A stretch of 64,000 bases of DNA from a bacterium (GTDB taxonomy: Bacteria; Acidobacteriota; Thermoanaerobaculia; Multivoradales; J023): assembly GCA_024226315.1 (NCBI GenBank), contig JAAELT010000210.1, forward strand, positions 30,688 through 94,687, in the 5' to 3' direction. Below the pieces are notes generated by a model. That model saw only the letters and a program-made list of their open reading frames with translations, was not told where the DNA came from and made no database searches. Made by a program: the position numbers and the translations under genes. Shown in pieces: positions 41,471-50,586 of this stretch (position 1 is the stretch's first letter; every line of letters begins with the position of its first letter).

Positions 41471-44149
41471 ATGAGACTGAAATCTGGAGCGACGAGCGTC
41501 GAGCTCGAGGGTAGGGAGGGCATTGTGCGTCGGCGAACGCGGGCCTGTCCTATTGCGCGAAGCGCCGCGTGCGCGCTCCTGACGATCCTCTGCGGGACAC
41601 TCTTCATGGCGGCGGCGCCGTCGGCCGCCATGACCGAGCTGAAGGTGCAGGTCGTCGGTGACGCCGCGCAGGCCGATCCCGTCACGGTCACCCTGGCGGC
41701 GCCAGACGGCACCACGGCGACCTTCGAAGACGAAGACGGCGACGGCGTGATCGCCGTCAGCCCCGAGGGGCCCGCCGGCAACTACCGGGTCACCATCGCC
41801 CGCGGCGAGGCCAGCGTCACGCGCACCGTGACCCTACTCGACGGCGGCGAGGTCTCCCTGACCTGGAGCGCGGGCGATCAGGTCGAGGTCACCTACAGCG
41901 GGAGCCTGCGGTCCGAGGAGGAGATCACCGTCACCGCCCGCAAGCGCGAGGAGAGCCTGCAGGCGATTCCGATCGCGATCACCGCTTTCACGCCGGAGGC
42001 GCTCGAAGCGCGTTCCATGCGCGACCTCTCGGACATCGGCGATTCCACTCCCAACGTCGACTTCAGCATCGGCAACGGCCTCGGCGGCGGCACCTCGGAG
42101 GCCACGGTCTACATCCGCGGCATCGGCCAGATCGACACCGCTCTCTTCACCGACCCAGGCGTCGGTATCTACGTCGACGGCGTCTACCTGGCGCGTGCCT
42201 CGGGCAGCGTGCTCGATCTTCTGGACCTCGAACGGATTGAGATCTTGCGCGGTTCGCAGGGCACCTACTTCGGCAAGAACACCACCGGTGGCGCCATCAG
42301 CCTGATCACCCGCAAGCCGAGCGCGGAGAAGCTCTTCGACCTCGAGCTCACAGTCGGTGAGCTCGACAGGATCGACGGCATCCTGCGGGCAGGCGGTGCC
42401 CTGACGGAGAGCGTCTTCGCGTCGGTGACGGCGGCGGCCACCAACCGCGACGGCTTCGCCGAGTCGCTCGAGACCGGCGAGCTCTACGACGACGACGATC
42501 GCCAATCGATCCGTGGTGCGTTGCGCTGGCTGGCGTCCGAGAGTGTGGTGTTCGATCTTTCCGCGGAGATCACGCGGGAAAGAGAAGCGGCGGCGAACCA
42601 GGCCTTCATCGCCTTCGAAAACACGCCGCTCATCGATTTCTATAACGGTGCCATTGTGGGCGCCGGGCTTCCGGGGCTCGAGAGCTACATCAGCGACGAT
42701 CCGCGCCTGAGCTGGGCCACCGCGCCCAACCAGCACGACGGCGACGTCGGCGGCGTGACCGCGACCGTGACCTGGAGCGCCGGAGCTGTGGACCTGACCT
42801 CGATCACTGCCTACCGGGAGATCGAGTTCGACGTTGCCGGCGACGGCGACGGCTCTCCCCTCACCCTGGCGCAGCGGAGCTTCCTCCAGAGGCAGGATCA
42901 GATCAGCCAGGAGATGCACCTCGCCGGCGGCGCCGCGGACGACCGGTTGCGTTGGCTCGTCGGCGGCCTCTACTTCACCGAATCGTCGAACGAGGACAGC
43001 CTGACGCTGGTCTTCGGCGATCTCTTCGCCGCGCTCGAGGCCGCCCCGGGTCCGATCTACGCGCCGCCGGGACTGCCGAACTTCCTATGCTCGCCGGGCC
43101 CACCGCCGCCCGGGCTGCCGTGCTTCGGGGGTGCCGGCAACCCGTTCAACTTTGGTTTCTTCTTCGGCGACGGCGACTTCGAGCGCATCGCGCTCGAGAC
43201 CACCAGCTGGGCGCTGTTCGGCGAGGGCACCTGGGCGGTGAGCGACAAACTGAGCGCCACGCTCGGGTTGCGCTACACCTTCGAGGAGAAGGAGTTCGAT
43301 TTCTTCCGCGATCCCGGCGCCTTCGGCGCGCCGGACGTCCGGCTGTTCAACGAAGACGACTGGGACGCCGTCTCGCCTCGTTTCAACTTCGCCTACCAGG
43401 CTTCGGAGAACAGCCTTCTCTACCTGTCGGCCGCTCGCGGCTTCAGAAGTGGGGGGTTCAACGGCCGGCCGCAGGACCGGCTGGCGCTGGATTCGTACGA
43501 TCCGGAAGATGTCTGGACCTATGAAGTCGGCTGGAAGACCGACGCCCTGGACGATCGCCTGAGACTGAACGGCGCCGCTTTCTACAGCGACTATTCGGAC
43601 ATCCAGTTCACCGCCTCGCTCAACGTCGGCGGCATGCCGGTCTTCGTCATCCAGAACGCCGGCAAGGGCGAGGCCACGGGGTTCGAGCTCGAGCTCTCGG
43701 CGCGGCCGAATCGGGGGCTCGACCTGGCGCTGGCCGTGGGCTACATCGATACCGAGTACACCGAGCTCGAGAACCTGGCACCGGGCGGGGCGACTCTCGA
43801 CGGCGTCTTCCCGAAGACTCCGGAGTGGACGTTCGCCTTCTCGCCGCAGTACGCCTTTCCGGTGAAGGGCGGCGGCACGGTCACCCTGCGCGCCGACTAC
43901 AGCTACCGCGACGATGTGTTCAACGACATCTCCAACACGCCGGCGATCGCGCAGGACGGCTACAGTCTAGTGAACGCCCGCGTCGCCTGGGCGAGCCAGT
44001 CCGACGACTGGCAGGTCGCCCTCTTTGGCACCAACCTGGCCGACGAGAGCTACCTCGAGCACGGCTTCTTCGCCGCCGCTTTCGGCTCCTCCCTCGGGGT
44101 CTCGGGCCGGCCACGCGAGTGGGGCCTCTCTGTCCGCCGCCGGTTCTAG
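41471..44149 (+). CDS. TonB-dependent outer-membrane receptor
   Basis: This is an 892-residue protein. A long n-region precedes the signal helix (residues ~28-50). A small N-terminal Ig-like domain (~55-145) is followed by a TonB-box region EEITVTARKREESLQ, then the plug domain (ATVYIRGIG, VDGVYLAR, LERIEILRGSQGTYFGKNTTGG) and the beta-barrel ending in the aromatic WGLSVRRRF required for outer-membrane insertion. The EEITVTARKREE type is common in receptors for vitamins, carbohydrates or unknown ligands. A proline/glycine-rich loop with cysteines (~540-555) is unusual. The energy transducer may be the TonB at 49619. Confidence 0.9.
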   Translation: MRLKSGATSVELEGREGIVRRRTRACPIARSAACALLTILCGTLFMAAAPSAAMTELKVQVVGDAAQADPVTVTLAAPDGTTATFEDEDGDGVIAVSPEGPAGNYRVTIARGEASVTRTVTLLDGGEVSLTWSAGDQVEVTYSGSLRSEEEITVTARKREESLQAIPIAITAFTPEALEARSMRDLSDIGDSTPNVDFSIGNGLGGGTSEATVYIRGIGQIDTALFTDPGVGIYVDGVYLARASGSVLDLLDLERIEILRGSQGTYFGKNTTGGAISLITRKPSAEKLFDLELTVGELDRIDGILRAGGALTESVFASVTAAATNRDGFAESLETGELYDDDDRQSIRGALRWLASESVVFDLSAEITREREAAANQAFIAFENTPLIDFYNGAIVGAGLPGLESYISDDPRLSWATAPNQHDGDVGGVTATVTWSAGAVDLTSITAYREIEFDVAGDGDGSPLTLAQRSFLQRQDQISQEMHLAGGAADDRLRWLVGGLYFTESSNEDSLTLVFGDLFAALEAAPGPIYAPPGLPNFLCSPGPPPPGLPCFGGAGNPFNFGFFFGDGDFERIALETTSWALFGEGTWAVSDKLSATLGLRYTFEEKEFDFFRDPGAFGAPDVRLFNEDDWDAVSPRFNFAYQASENSLLYLSAARGFRSGGFNGRPQDRLALDSYDPEDVWTYEVGWKTDALDDRLRLNGAAFYSDYSDIQFTASLNVGGMPVFVIQNAGKGEATGFELELSARPNRGLDLALAVGYIDTEYTELENLAPGGATLDGVFPKTPEWTFAFSPQYAFPVKGGGTVTLRADYSYRDDVFNDISNTPAIAQDGYSLVNARVAWASQSDDWQVALFGTNLADESYLEHGFFAAAFGSSLGVSGRPREWGLSVRRRF

Positions 44150-44157
44150 ACTCGTAG

Positions 44158-44958
44158 ATGCGCGGCCCGATCGACTCCCACTGTCACCTCCAGTCGCTCA
44201 CGCCGGACGAGCGGGAGGCCGCCCTCGACGCCGCCCGCGAGCGCGGCGTGTCGGGATTCCTGGTGCCGGCGATCGAGCTCGACGACGCCGAGTTGCTGCT
44301 GGAGCTGTGCCACCGTCACGACGACGTGTGGTGTGCCCTCGGCTGCCACCCCCACCAGGCATCGAGCTGGCGCGATGGTGACGGCGAGCGCTTGCGCGGT
44401 CTGCTCGCCGATCCCAAGGCAGTGGCGGTGGGGGAGTGCGGGCTCGACTTCCACTACGATATTTCGCCCCGGGATGTACAGATCCGGGTGATGCGTGAGC
44501 AGTGGCAGCTGGCGGTAGAGCTCGATCTGCCCGTGGTGGTGCACAACCGCGAAAGCAACGACGAGATGCTCGAGGTCGCGCGCTCACCGGACTTCGCGGA
44601 CCTTCGCGCCGACTTCCACTCCTACGCCGGCGGCGTGGAGATGGCACGTGAGCTGCTCGAGCACGGCTTCTATCTCGGCATGTCCGGCATGGTGACCTTT
44701 CGCCTCGCCGACAACGTGCGCGAGGTCCTGGAGATCGCGCCAACGGGCCGCTTGTTGGTGGAGACCGACACCCCCTACCTGGCGCCGGTGCCGTATCGCG
44801 GCAAGCCCAACCGCCCGGCCTACGTGGTCGAGATTCTGGAAAGGATCGCGCAGGAGATCGGCATCACGGCCCAGGAGGCGGCCGCCGCCACCTGTGAGAA
44901 CTTCTTCCGTCTGTTCGACCGCGCCGGTTCTGACGAGGCGCTGGGCTCCGTCGTATGA
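44158..44958 (+). CDS. tatD: TatD-family metal-dependent hydrolase
   Basis: This is a 266-residue TIM-barrel protein. Metal-site motifs in order are IDSHCHL, GCHPHQAS, GECGLDFHYD, VVHNRES, FHSYAG and ETDTPYLAPVPYRG. It should act as a 3'-5' exodeoxyribonuclease, or on a related phosphoester, in the cytoplasm. Length and motifs are complete. It overlaps the GNAT gene by 4 bp (ATGA). Confidence 0.93.
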   Translation: MRGPIDSHCHLQSLTPDEREAALDAARERGVSGFLVPAIELDDAELLLELCHRHDDVWCALGCHPHQASSWRDGDGERLRGLLADPKAVAVGECGLDFHYDISPRDVQIRVMREQWQLAVELDLPVVVHNRESNDEMLEVARSPDFADLRADFHSYAGGVEMARELLEHGFYLGMSGMVTFRLADNVREVLEIAPTGRLLVETDTPYLAPVPYRGKPNRPAYVVEILERIAQEIGITAQEAAAATCENFFRLFDRAGSDEALGSVV

Positions 44959-45440
44959 CGACCCTCGCACCCACCACCGAAGAGCAGCTCCCGGAGCTGA
45001 TGACCTGGTTCCCCGACGCGGTCAGCTGTGCCGTCTGGGGCGGCCCCGAGCACCGCTTCCCGTTCACCGAGGCCACCTTCAGGGAAGACATCCACTGGGG
45101 CGAGCTGCCCTCCTACTCCCTGATCGACGACGGCGGCGCGCTGCTGGGCTTCGGCCAGTACTACGCGCGCGTCGGGCTGTGTCACCTGGCCCGTCTGGCA
45201 ATCACGCCGAATCGCCGCGGCGCCGGCCTCGGAGCGCGGCTCGTCCAGGGCCTCTGCCGGGTCGGCTGCGACGACCTCTCCGTCGACGTTTGCTCGCTCT
45301 TCGTGATGGCGGACAACACCCCCGCCGTCCGCCTCTACGAGAAGCTCGGCTTCGTCACCATGCCCTACCCGGGAGACTTCTCGCTGCCCGGCACCGTCTA
45401 TATGGTGGCGCCCGGGGAGATTGTCGCCGAAGCGCCGTGA
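44955..45440 (+). CDS. GNAT-family N-acetyltransferase
   Basis: This is a 161-residue protein. The acetyl-CoA loop is LARLAITPNRRGAGLGARLV (R/Q-x-x-G-x-G/A pattern), followed by LFVMADNTPAVRLYEKLGFV, the typical motif B. The substrate is unknown; the acidic N-terminal region and W residues do not point to RimI. It is coupled to tatD. Confidence 0.88.
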   Translation: MTTLAPTTEEQLPELMTWFPDAVSCAVWGGPEHRFPFTEATFREDIHWGELPSYSLIDDGGALLGFGQYYARVGLCHLARLAITPNRRGAGLGARLVQGLCRVGCDDLSVDVCSLFVMADNTPAVRLYEKLGFVTMPYPGDFSLPGTVYMVAPGEIVAEAP

Positions 45441-45462
45441 CCGCGATTCCCCGGGCAGTACG

Positions 45463-45648
45463 TCAGCCCTCGTCTTCTCGGACAGGCTCGACGTCCTCCC
45501 AGGTCAGGTTCACGAACACACCGTGCGTGTAGGGTGGATCGGAGTCGTTGGTCGACTGTGCCAGGTCGAACCACAGATCCCAGGCAGCGTCGAGCTCCTC
45601 GTCCGTCATGTCTTTCAGGTTGAGGTCGTCGTCGGAGAGCATCTTCAT
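45463..45648 (-). CDS. Small acidic protein of unknown function, coupled to the 45645 gene
   Basis: This is a 61-residue protein with pI clearly acidic: MKMLSDDDLNLKDMTDEELD then AAWDLWFDLAQST. It starts inside the last codons of the upstream gene (4-bp overlap, ATGA), which implies tight co-expression. It has a helical N-terminal half and may bind the larger partner. I do not recognise a family. Confidence 0.6.
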   Translation of the reverse strand: MKMLSDDDLNLKDMTDEELDAAWDLWFDLAQSTNDSDPPYTHGVFVNLTWEDVEPVREDEG

Positions 45649-46454
45649 CGATCTGCACTCCCTTCACCAGCTACCGTGACCGGCAGCCAGCGAACAGCGA
45701 GATCGCGCAGACGCTCGTGCCCCTCGGGTAGCCGTAGATCTTCGCGCTCCAAACGCCGCACGGCGTCGCGATATGCGGTCGTGGCACGCTCGTAGCGCTC
45801 GACTCGCTTTCGGTCCTGCTGTTGGAGCCGATCGATCTCTTCCGCCAACGCGACGACCACCGCCAGCCGGCCTCGCCCGTCGGCCGCGGCGCGCACCGCG
45901 GGTCGCTGTGACCCTGCGCCATGCTCGCTTACCAGGTCCAATATTCGGTCCGGATCGGTGGTGAGCTCGATCTCACGCTGCGGCGGCAGCCGCCGCGCGA
46001 GCTCGCCGATCACGGGATAGTCCTTGGCGCGCTGGGTCTGCTTCATGAGAATCAGCGACTCGACGTCGACGACAGGAGGATCTCGCTCCGGTTCGGGCTC
46101 AGCGAACAACTCGGCCAGCACTTCTGGCGACAAGCGCGGTGGGCGGCTGAAGAAATCGCAGCGCACCCGACGCCCGCTCGCGTCTTTGAACTCGAAGTGA
46201 CTCGACCAGCCGCCGGCGAGCCAGCGAGGGTCGAGAGGCGCGCCGGCGCGGTATCGAGCGCCGCGCTCGGCGAGGACGTCGCGGATCTTGCGGCAAGCAG
46301 CGTCCGTCTCACTCACGATCCAATCGCCGTCCTTGCTCATCATCGCCAGCCGGTACCAGACGACTGCTTGCCCCGAAGCGAGAACGGCGATGCGCTCCGA
46401 GGCGTTGAACGCTTCGGTGAGCTCGAAGAAGATGTTTTTGGAAGTGCTCGGCAC
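45645..46454 (-). CDS. Nucleotidyltransferase-like protein of unknown function
   Basis: This is a 269-residue protein. The start region NASERIAVLASGQAVVWYRLAM resembles the substrate-binding start of minimal nucleotidyltransferase folds (as in AbiEii and related proteins), followed by RVRCDFFSRPPRLSPEVLAEL and the helical LILMKQTQRAKDYPVIGEL. A canonical G-S-x(n)-D-x-D motif is not clear. The C-terminal third is coiled and charged. With the coupled 61-residue partner it forms an isolated two-gene unit, the size and layout of toxin-antitoxin or abortive-infection pairs. That reading is inference. Confidence 0.45.
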   Translation of the reverse strand: MPSTSKNIFFELTEAFNASERIAVLASGQAVVWYRLAMMSKDGDWIVSETDAACRKIRDVLAERGARYRAGAPLDPRWLAGGWSSHFEFKDASGRRVRCDFFSRPPRLSPEVLAELFAEPEPERDPPVVDVESLILMKQTQRAKDYPVIGELARRLPPQREIELTTDPDRILDLVSEHGAGSQRPAVRAAADGRGRLAVVVALAEEIDRLQQQDRKRVERYERATTAYRDAVRRLEREDLRLPEGHERLRDLAVRWLPVTVAGEGSADR

Positions 46455-46487
46455 GGCGACACCGCGTTAGGATGCTGAGAGGATTCT

Positions 46488-47777
46488 ATGCGACGCGAGC
46501 TCGGAGCCTTCGAGAGCGCCTTGACGCTGAGCGACGCGCACGCGCCGCTCAATGTGGTCGCGGTGTTGCGGCTGGAAGCAGGGCCGCCGGCCGAGGTCCT
46601 CGAGCGTGGCCTGGAAGCGTTGCGGCTTCGCCATCCGTTGCTGCGGGCGCGTATCGCCGCGGAAGGCGGGCGATACTTCTTCGAGCTCCGGCGGGTGCCG
46701 GCGATCCCGCTGCGCGTCGTTCCCCGGCCGGACGACGCGGCCTGGGTCGAAGAGACCGAGGCGGAGCTCGACGAGCGGCTGGATTCCGGCCGCGGTCCGT
46801 TGCTGCGCTGTGCGTACCTCGCCTCCGACGGCACCGGTGCGTGCGAGATCCTGCTCACGTTCCATCACGCCATCATGGACGCGGCGTCCGCGACGAGCCT
46901 GTTCAAAGAGCTGCTCACGGTCTGCGGCGAGCTGGAAGCGGGGCGCGTTCCGGAGAGCGATGAAGCGCCTTTGCTGCCCGCGGTGGAAGACTCGTTCCCG
47001 TCCGCGTTCCGGGGCTGGCGACGCCGTCAGGGCGTCGGCCGATTCATGTTGCGGATGCTGGGCGCGGAGGTCGTCGATCGGTGGCGGGCGCGCGGCAGGT
47101 GGAACGCGCCGCCCCCCGAGCCGACGCGCAACCGCATCCTGTCGTTCCAGCTCTCCGAGAACGAGACCAGAGCCCTGGTGCGCCGGTCGCGGCGACGGCG
47201 CCTGACGCTCCACAGCGTCTTCGACGCCGCCACCCTGCTGGCGGTGGCGAGGCGACTGTACGCGGGCCAGAGCCTGCCGCTGCGCCACCTGGTCTTCGCC
47301 AACCTGCGCCCGTATCTGACGCCGCCGGTGGCGGACGAGAACCTGGGCGCCTGCTTCGCGATGCTGCGGTTCACCACCGCGCTCGGTCCGCATCGCGATC
47401 TGTGGAAGCTGGCGGCCGAGATCAACGCGCCGGTGCACGCGGCCTCGAAGCGCGGCGCGAAGTACCTCTTCCAGCTCACCAGCGCGGCGGCCATGCGTTT
47501 TCTGCTGCGGCGTGACACGGACCGGATGGCGGCCACCGCCATCAGCTACACCGGGCCGGTGCGCTTCGACGCGGCGGCGCCGTACCGCGTCCGCGGTCTC
47601 CACGCCTTCGTCTCCAACTTCCGCCTCGGCCCGGAATACACGGCTCAGATTCGGCTCTACGACAGCAAGCTGTGGTGGGATATTCTCTACCTCGAACCCG
47701 AGCTGGACTCGCCCGCCGCCCGGCGGCTCGCCGGCGACATCCACGCTCTCCTCACCGCGGACGAGACCACCCCGTGA
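46488..47777 (+). CDS. Condensation-domain-like acyltransferase
   Basis: This is a 429-residue free-standing protein. The active-site motif reads FHHAIMDAAS near residue 125, a variant of HHxxxDG in NRPS condensation domains, PapA/wax-ester and alcohol acetyltransferases; the usual G is A. The second half has NLRPYLTPPVADENLGACFAML, matching the later condensation-family motif region. It would transfer an acyl group from a carrier protein to an amine or alcohol. It is coupled by GTGA overlap to the ACP gene, then to an acyl-AMP ligase, giving a complete load-carry-transfer set. Confidence 0.75.
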   Translation: MRRELGAFESALTLSDAHAPLNVVAVLRLEAGPPAEVLERGLEALRLRHPLLRARIAAEGGRYFFELRRVPAIPLRVVPRPDDAAWVEETEAELDERLDSGRGPLLRCAYLASDGTGACEILLTFHHAIMDAASATSLFKELLTVCGELEAGRVPESDEAPLLPAVEDSFPSAFRGWRRRQGVGRFMLRMLGAEVVDRWRARGRWNAPPPEPTRNRILSFQLSENETRALVRRSRRRRLTLHSVFDAATLLAVARRLYAGQSLPLRHLVFANLRPYLTPPVADENLGACFAMLRFTTALGPHRDLWKLAAEINAPVHAASKRGAKYLFQLTSAAAMRFLLRRDTDRMAATAISYTGPVRFDAAAPYRVRGLHAFVSNFRLGPEYTAQIRLYDSKLWWDILYLEPELDSPAARRLAGDIHALLTADETTP

Positions 47778-48010
47778 CCACAGACGACGTCGAGATCGAT
47801 GACATCCGGTCACTGGTGTGCGTGCAGCTCGGGCTCGCTCGCGTGGTTGACGAGGACCACCTGGTGTCCGATCTGGGCGCCGAGTCGGCCGACGTCGTCA
47901 ACCTGATCGCGGCGGTCGAGGACAAGTACGGCATCGAAATTGCCGAAGACGAGATCCCGGACATCCACACGGTCCGAGACCTCTACGAGCGCGTGCGCGG
48001 CCGGCGTTGA
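47774..48010 (+). CDS. Acyl carrier protein
   Basis: This is a 78-residue protein starting at GTG 47774, which overlaps the preceding stop. The phosphopantetheine site is DLGAESADVV, with the serine in the GAES position, near residue 37. It is acidic and all-helical as expected. It carries the acyl group between the ligase and the condensation-like enzyme. Confidence 0.88.
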   Translation: MTTDDVEIDDIRSLVCVQLGLARVVDEDHLVSDLGAESADVVNLIAAVEDKYGIEIAEDEIPDIHTVRDLYERVRGRR

Positions 48011-48021
48011 GGTGGCCCGGC

Positions 48022-49614
48022 ATGCCGACGCCGCGGTTCGCCACCCTGATCGAGATGCTGGAGGCCCGCGCCCGGCACGCGGGCGGTCGGTCGGCGTTCC
48101 GCTTCGGCGGCAGGGATTACACCTTCGCCAAGGTCTGGGAGTCCGCGGAGCGATTCGCCGGGTGCCTGATGGAGCACGGCCTCCGTCCCGGTGACCGCGC
48201 GGTCCTGGTGCTGCCCAATGGGGCTGAGTTCTTCACCGCGTTCTACGGCGCGCAGCGGGCGGGCGTGGTCGCGGTGCCGATCTTCCCCGGGTCGGGCGCC
48301 GAGCGGGTGCTGGCCCTGGCCGATCTGTGCGGCGCCCGGGCGATCGTCGTCGCCTCGGGTGCGTCAGCGTCGATGCGTGAGCGGCTCGCGGGCCAGACCC
48401 CGGCGGCCAACCTCACGGTTCTGGAGGTGGCGGACAGCGACGGCTGCTCCTCGGAGGCAGGCTTTCCAGGTGTCGAGCACGGGGATCTCTGCTACATCCA
48501 GTACACCTCGGGATCGACCGGCGATCCCAAGGGCGTCCGGATCACTCACGCCATGGCGCTGGCCAACGTCGAGCAATTGATTGCCGGCATGGCGATCACC
48601 GCGGACGAGGTGTTCGTCAGCTGGCTGCCCGTGCACCACGACATGGGGCTGGTGCTCAAGACCATGGTGCCGTTCTTTCTCGGCGCCAGGCTGGTGTTGC
48701 TGCCCGCCAGCCTGACCCACGTCCGCCGGTGGCTCGAGGCGATCGAGCGGCACCGCGCGACCTTCACCGCGGCGCCCGACTTTGCCTACCGTCTGTGCCT
48801 GCGCCGGATCAAGAACCCGGCGGACTTCGATCTGTCGAGCCTGCGCGTGGCGCTCAACGCCGCGGAGCCGGTGCGCAGGAGGACCGTTGAGGACTTCCAC
48901 GCCGCTTTCGGTCTCGAAGGCGTGATGGTGCCCGGGTATGGCTTGGCGGAGGCGACGGTGGGCGTCAGCATGTGGCCACCGGGGACGCCGATCGAGGTCG
49001 ACGACCGCGGCTTCGTGTCGGTGGGCCGCGCCTTCCCCGAGATCGACGTCGCCATCGTCCGCGACGGCGAGCGCGTCAGTGTCGGCGAGGTCGGCGAGAT
49101 CGTGATCCGTGGCCCGGCGAATACCGCCGGCTACTACCGGAACCCGCGAGCGACCGGCGAGCTGTTCTGGCGCGACGAGTTTCTGCGCACCGGCGATCTC
49201 GGCTACCTCGACGCCGATCGCGACCTGTTCGTCGTCGGCCGGGAGAAGAACATCATCATCCACGGCGGCCGCAACGTCGCGCCGCGGGAAGTCGAGGAGA
49301 TCGTCGACCGGGTGCCTTTCGTGCGCCGCTCGGCGGCGGTGGGAATCGATCGCGGCCGCTTGGAAGGGGAGCAGGTCTACGTCTTCGCCGAGGTCCGGGG
49401 CAAGCCTGCCGAGGACGAGCTGCGGGCGATGGCGGTGGGGATCGTGCGGGATGTCCACGGCGCGCTCGGCTTCCGGCCCGGGCGGGTGGTGCTCGTCCGC
49501 CCCCGAGCCATTCCGCTGACCGACAACGGCAAGCTGCGGCATCGCGCGCTCCGGGAGCGTTACCTCGACGCTTCCCTGCGCCAACAAGGACGGATCCTGT
49601 TCCCGGACTACTGA
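48022..49614 (+). CDS. Fatty-acyl-AMP ligase (AMP-binding enzyme)
   Basis: This is a 530-residue protein. ATG 48022 is preferred (GAGGTGG 7 bases upstream) over TTG 48007, which overlaps the ACP stop. Motifs include YIQYTSGSTGDPKGV (A3 loop), LPVHHDMGL, PGYGLAEATVGV and RTGDLGYLDADRDLFVVGR, ending with TDNGKLRHRAL. The HHDMGL and LAEAT patterns point to the FAAL/FACL branch that adenylates fatty acids for transfer to an ACP. It therefore probably loads the adjacent ACP. Confidence 0.85.
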   Translation: MPTPRFATLIEMLEARARHAGGRSAFRFGGRDYTFAKVWESAERFAGCLMEHGLRPGDRAVLVLPNGAEFFTAFYGAQRAGVVAVPIFPGSGAERVLALADLCGARAIVVASGASASMRERLAGQTPAANLTVLEVADSDGCSSEAGFPGVEHGDLCYIQYTSGSTGDPKGVRITHAMALANVEQLIAGMAITADEVFVSWLPVHHDMGLVLKTMVPFFLGARLVLLPASLTHVRRWLEAIERHRATFTAAPDFAYRLCLRRIKNPADFDLSSLRVALNAAEPVRRRTVEDFHAAFGLEGVMVPGYGLAEATVGVSMWPPGTPIEVDDRGFVSVGRAFPEIDVAIVRDGERVSVGEVGEIVIRGPANTAGYYRNPRATGELFWRDEFLRTGDLGYLDADRDLFVVGREKNIIIHGGRNVAPREVEEIVDRVPFVRRSAAVGIDRGRLEGEQVYVFAEVRGKPAEDELRAMAVGIVRDVHGALGFRPGRVVLVRPRAIPLTDNGKLRHRALRERYLDASLRQQGRILFPDY

Positions 49615-49618
49615 GCTG

Positions 49619-50380
49619 TCACATCAGCGAGAAACGCACGCTGAGGTGGAAGTAGACTGGTACCGGCGTGCCGTTCTTCGTTGCCGGCTTGAACCTCCAG
49701 CCCGCCACGGTTCTGGCGGCGGATTCCGTAAGCCCCTCGGGCAGACCCTTGAGAATCTTCATGTGGGTCACGTTGCCGTGCACGTCGATGGTGGTCATCA
49801 GGATGACGGTCCCCTGGATCCGCGCCTTGCGCGCCTCCTCGGTGTAGGCGGGCTGCGGCGCGTGGATCTTCTCCGGCGGGTGGATGTCTCCGCCCACCTG
49901 GAAAGGCCCCTCGCCGAGACCCGAAGGGGAGCCGAAAGCCGCCGGCGGCGCCTCGGGGATGCCGAGGACCAGATCGTCGAGATCCGGCTCGATCTCGGGG
50001 GTGACGATCTCGGGATCGACGATCGGTTCGGGGTCGTCGGGGGTCGGGTCCGGGATCGGGATCTTCTTCTTGCGTTTCTCGGGCGGTTTGGGCTGGCCAC
50101 TGGGCGGCGGCGGCTTGAAGCGAGGCTGCTGGAGGACGAAGACCTTCTGCTCGCGGGTGACGTGGCTCGGCGTCGTCCCGTGGCTGGAGAAGGTGAGCGA
50201 GAACATCACACCGTGGAACAGCAGGGCGATCGCCACGGCCCATCTCAGCACCCGTTTCTCCCGCCGGCGTTCGTCGCCCAGCCCCTCGAGGATCGCGTCG
50301 GCGAGGCGCATGCGGGGCGTGCCGGGGTCGCGGGAGCGACCGGCTTCGGTGGGCGAATCCGTGCCGTACGAGTCTCTCAT
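49619..50380 (-). CDS. TonB-family energy transducer
   Basis: This is a 253-residue protein from ATG 50380. A single N-terminal membrane helix (WAVAIALLFHGVMFSLTF, residues ~40-60) is followed by a proline-rich periplasmic spacer (KPPPPSGQPKPPEKRKKK, PIPDPTPDDPEP). The C-terminal TonB domain has PAYTEEARKARIQGTVILMTTI, then GLTESAARTVAGWRFKPATKNG. It links proton-motive force to TonB-dependent receptors such as that at 41471. ExbB/ExbD genes are not in the window. Confidence 0.9.
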   Translation of the reverse strand: MRDSYGTDSPTEAGRSRDPGTPRMRLADAILEGLGDERRREKRVLRWAVAIALLFHGVMFSLTFSSHGTTPSHVTREQKVFVLQQPRFKPPPPSGQPKPPEKRKKKIPIPDPTPDDPEPIVDPEIVTPEIEPDLDDLVLGIPEAPPAAFGSPSGLGEGPFQVGGDIHPPEKIHAPQPAYTEEARKARIQGTVILMTTIDVHGNVTHMKILKGLPEGLTESAARTVAGWRFKPATKNGTPVPVYFHLSVRFSLM

Positions 50381-50586
50381 TGAGGCGCATCCTGCTCCGC
50401 CGCGAGAGAAGGGGTCTGCGAGCGAAAGGCGTCGCCGAGAATCAGCATAGCCCGAGGCCGGACACGAGGCGCCACCCGTCGAGGTAGTCGGCGCCTCTCC
50501 GGAGGCGTGTGCAACCGTGGGCTTCTCAGAACGTAGCAAGCATGGAAAGACTCGCCGGCGAGCCGCCGCGCCAGATCCTCGACGCT

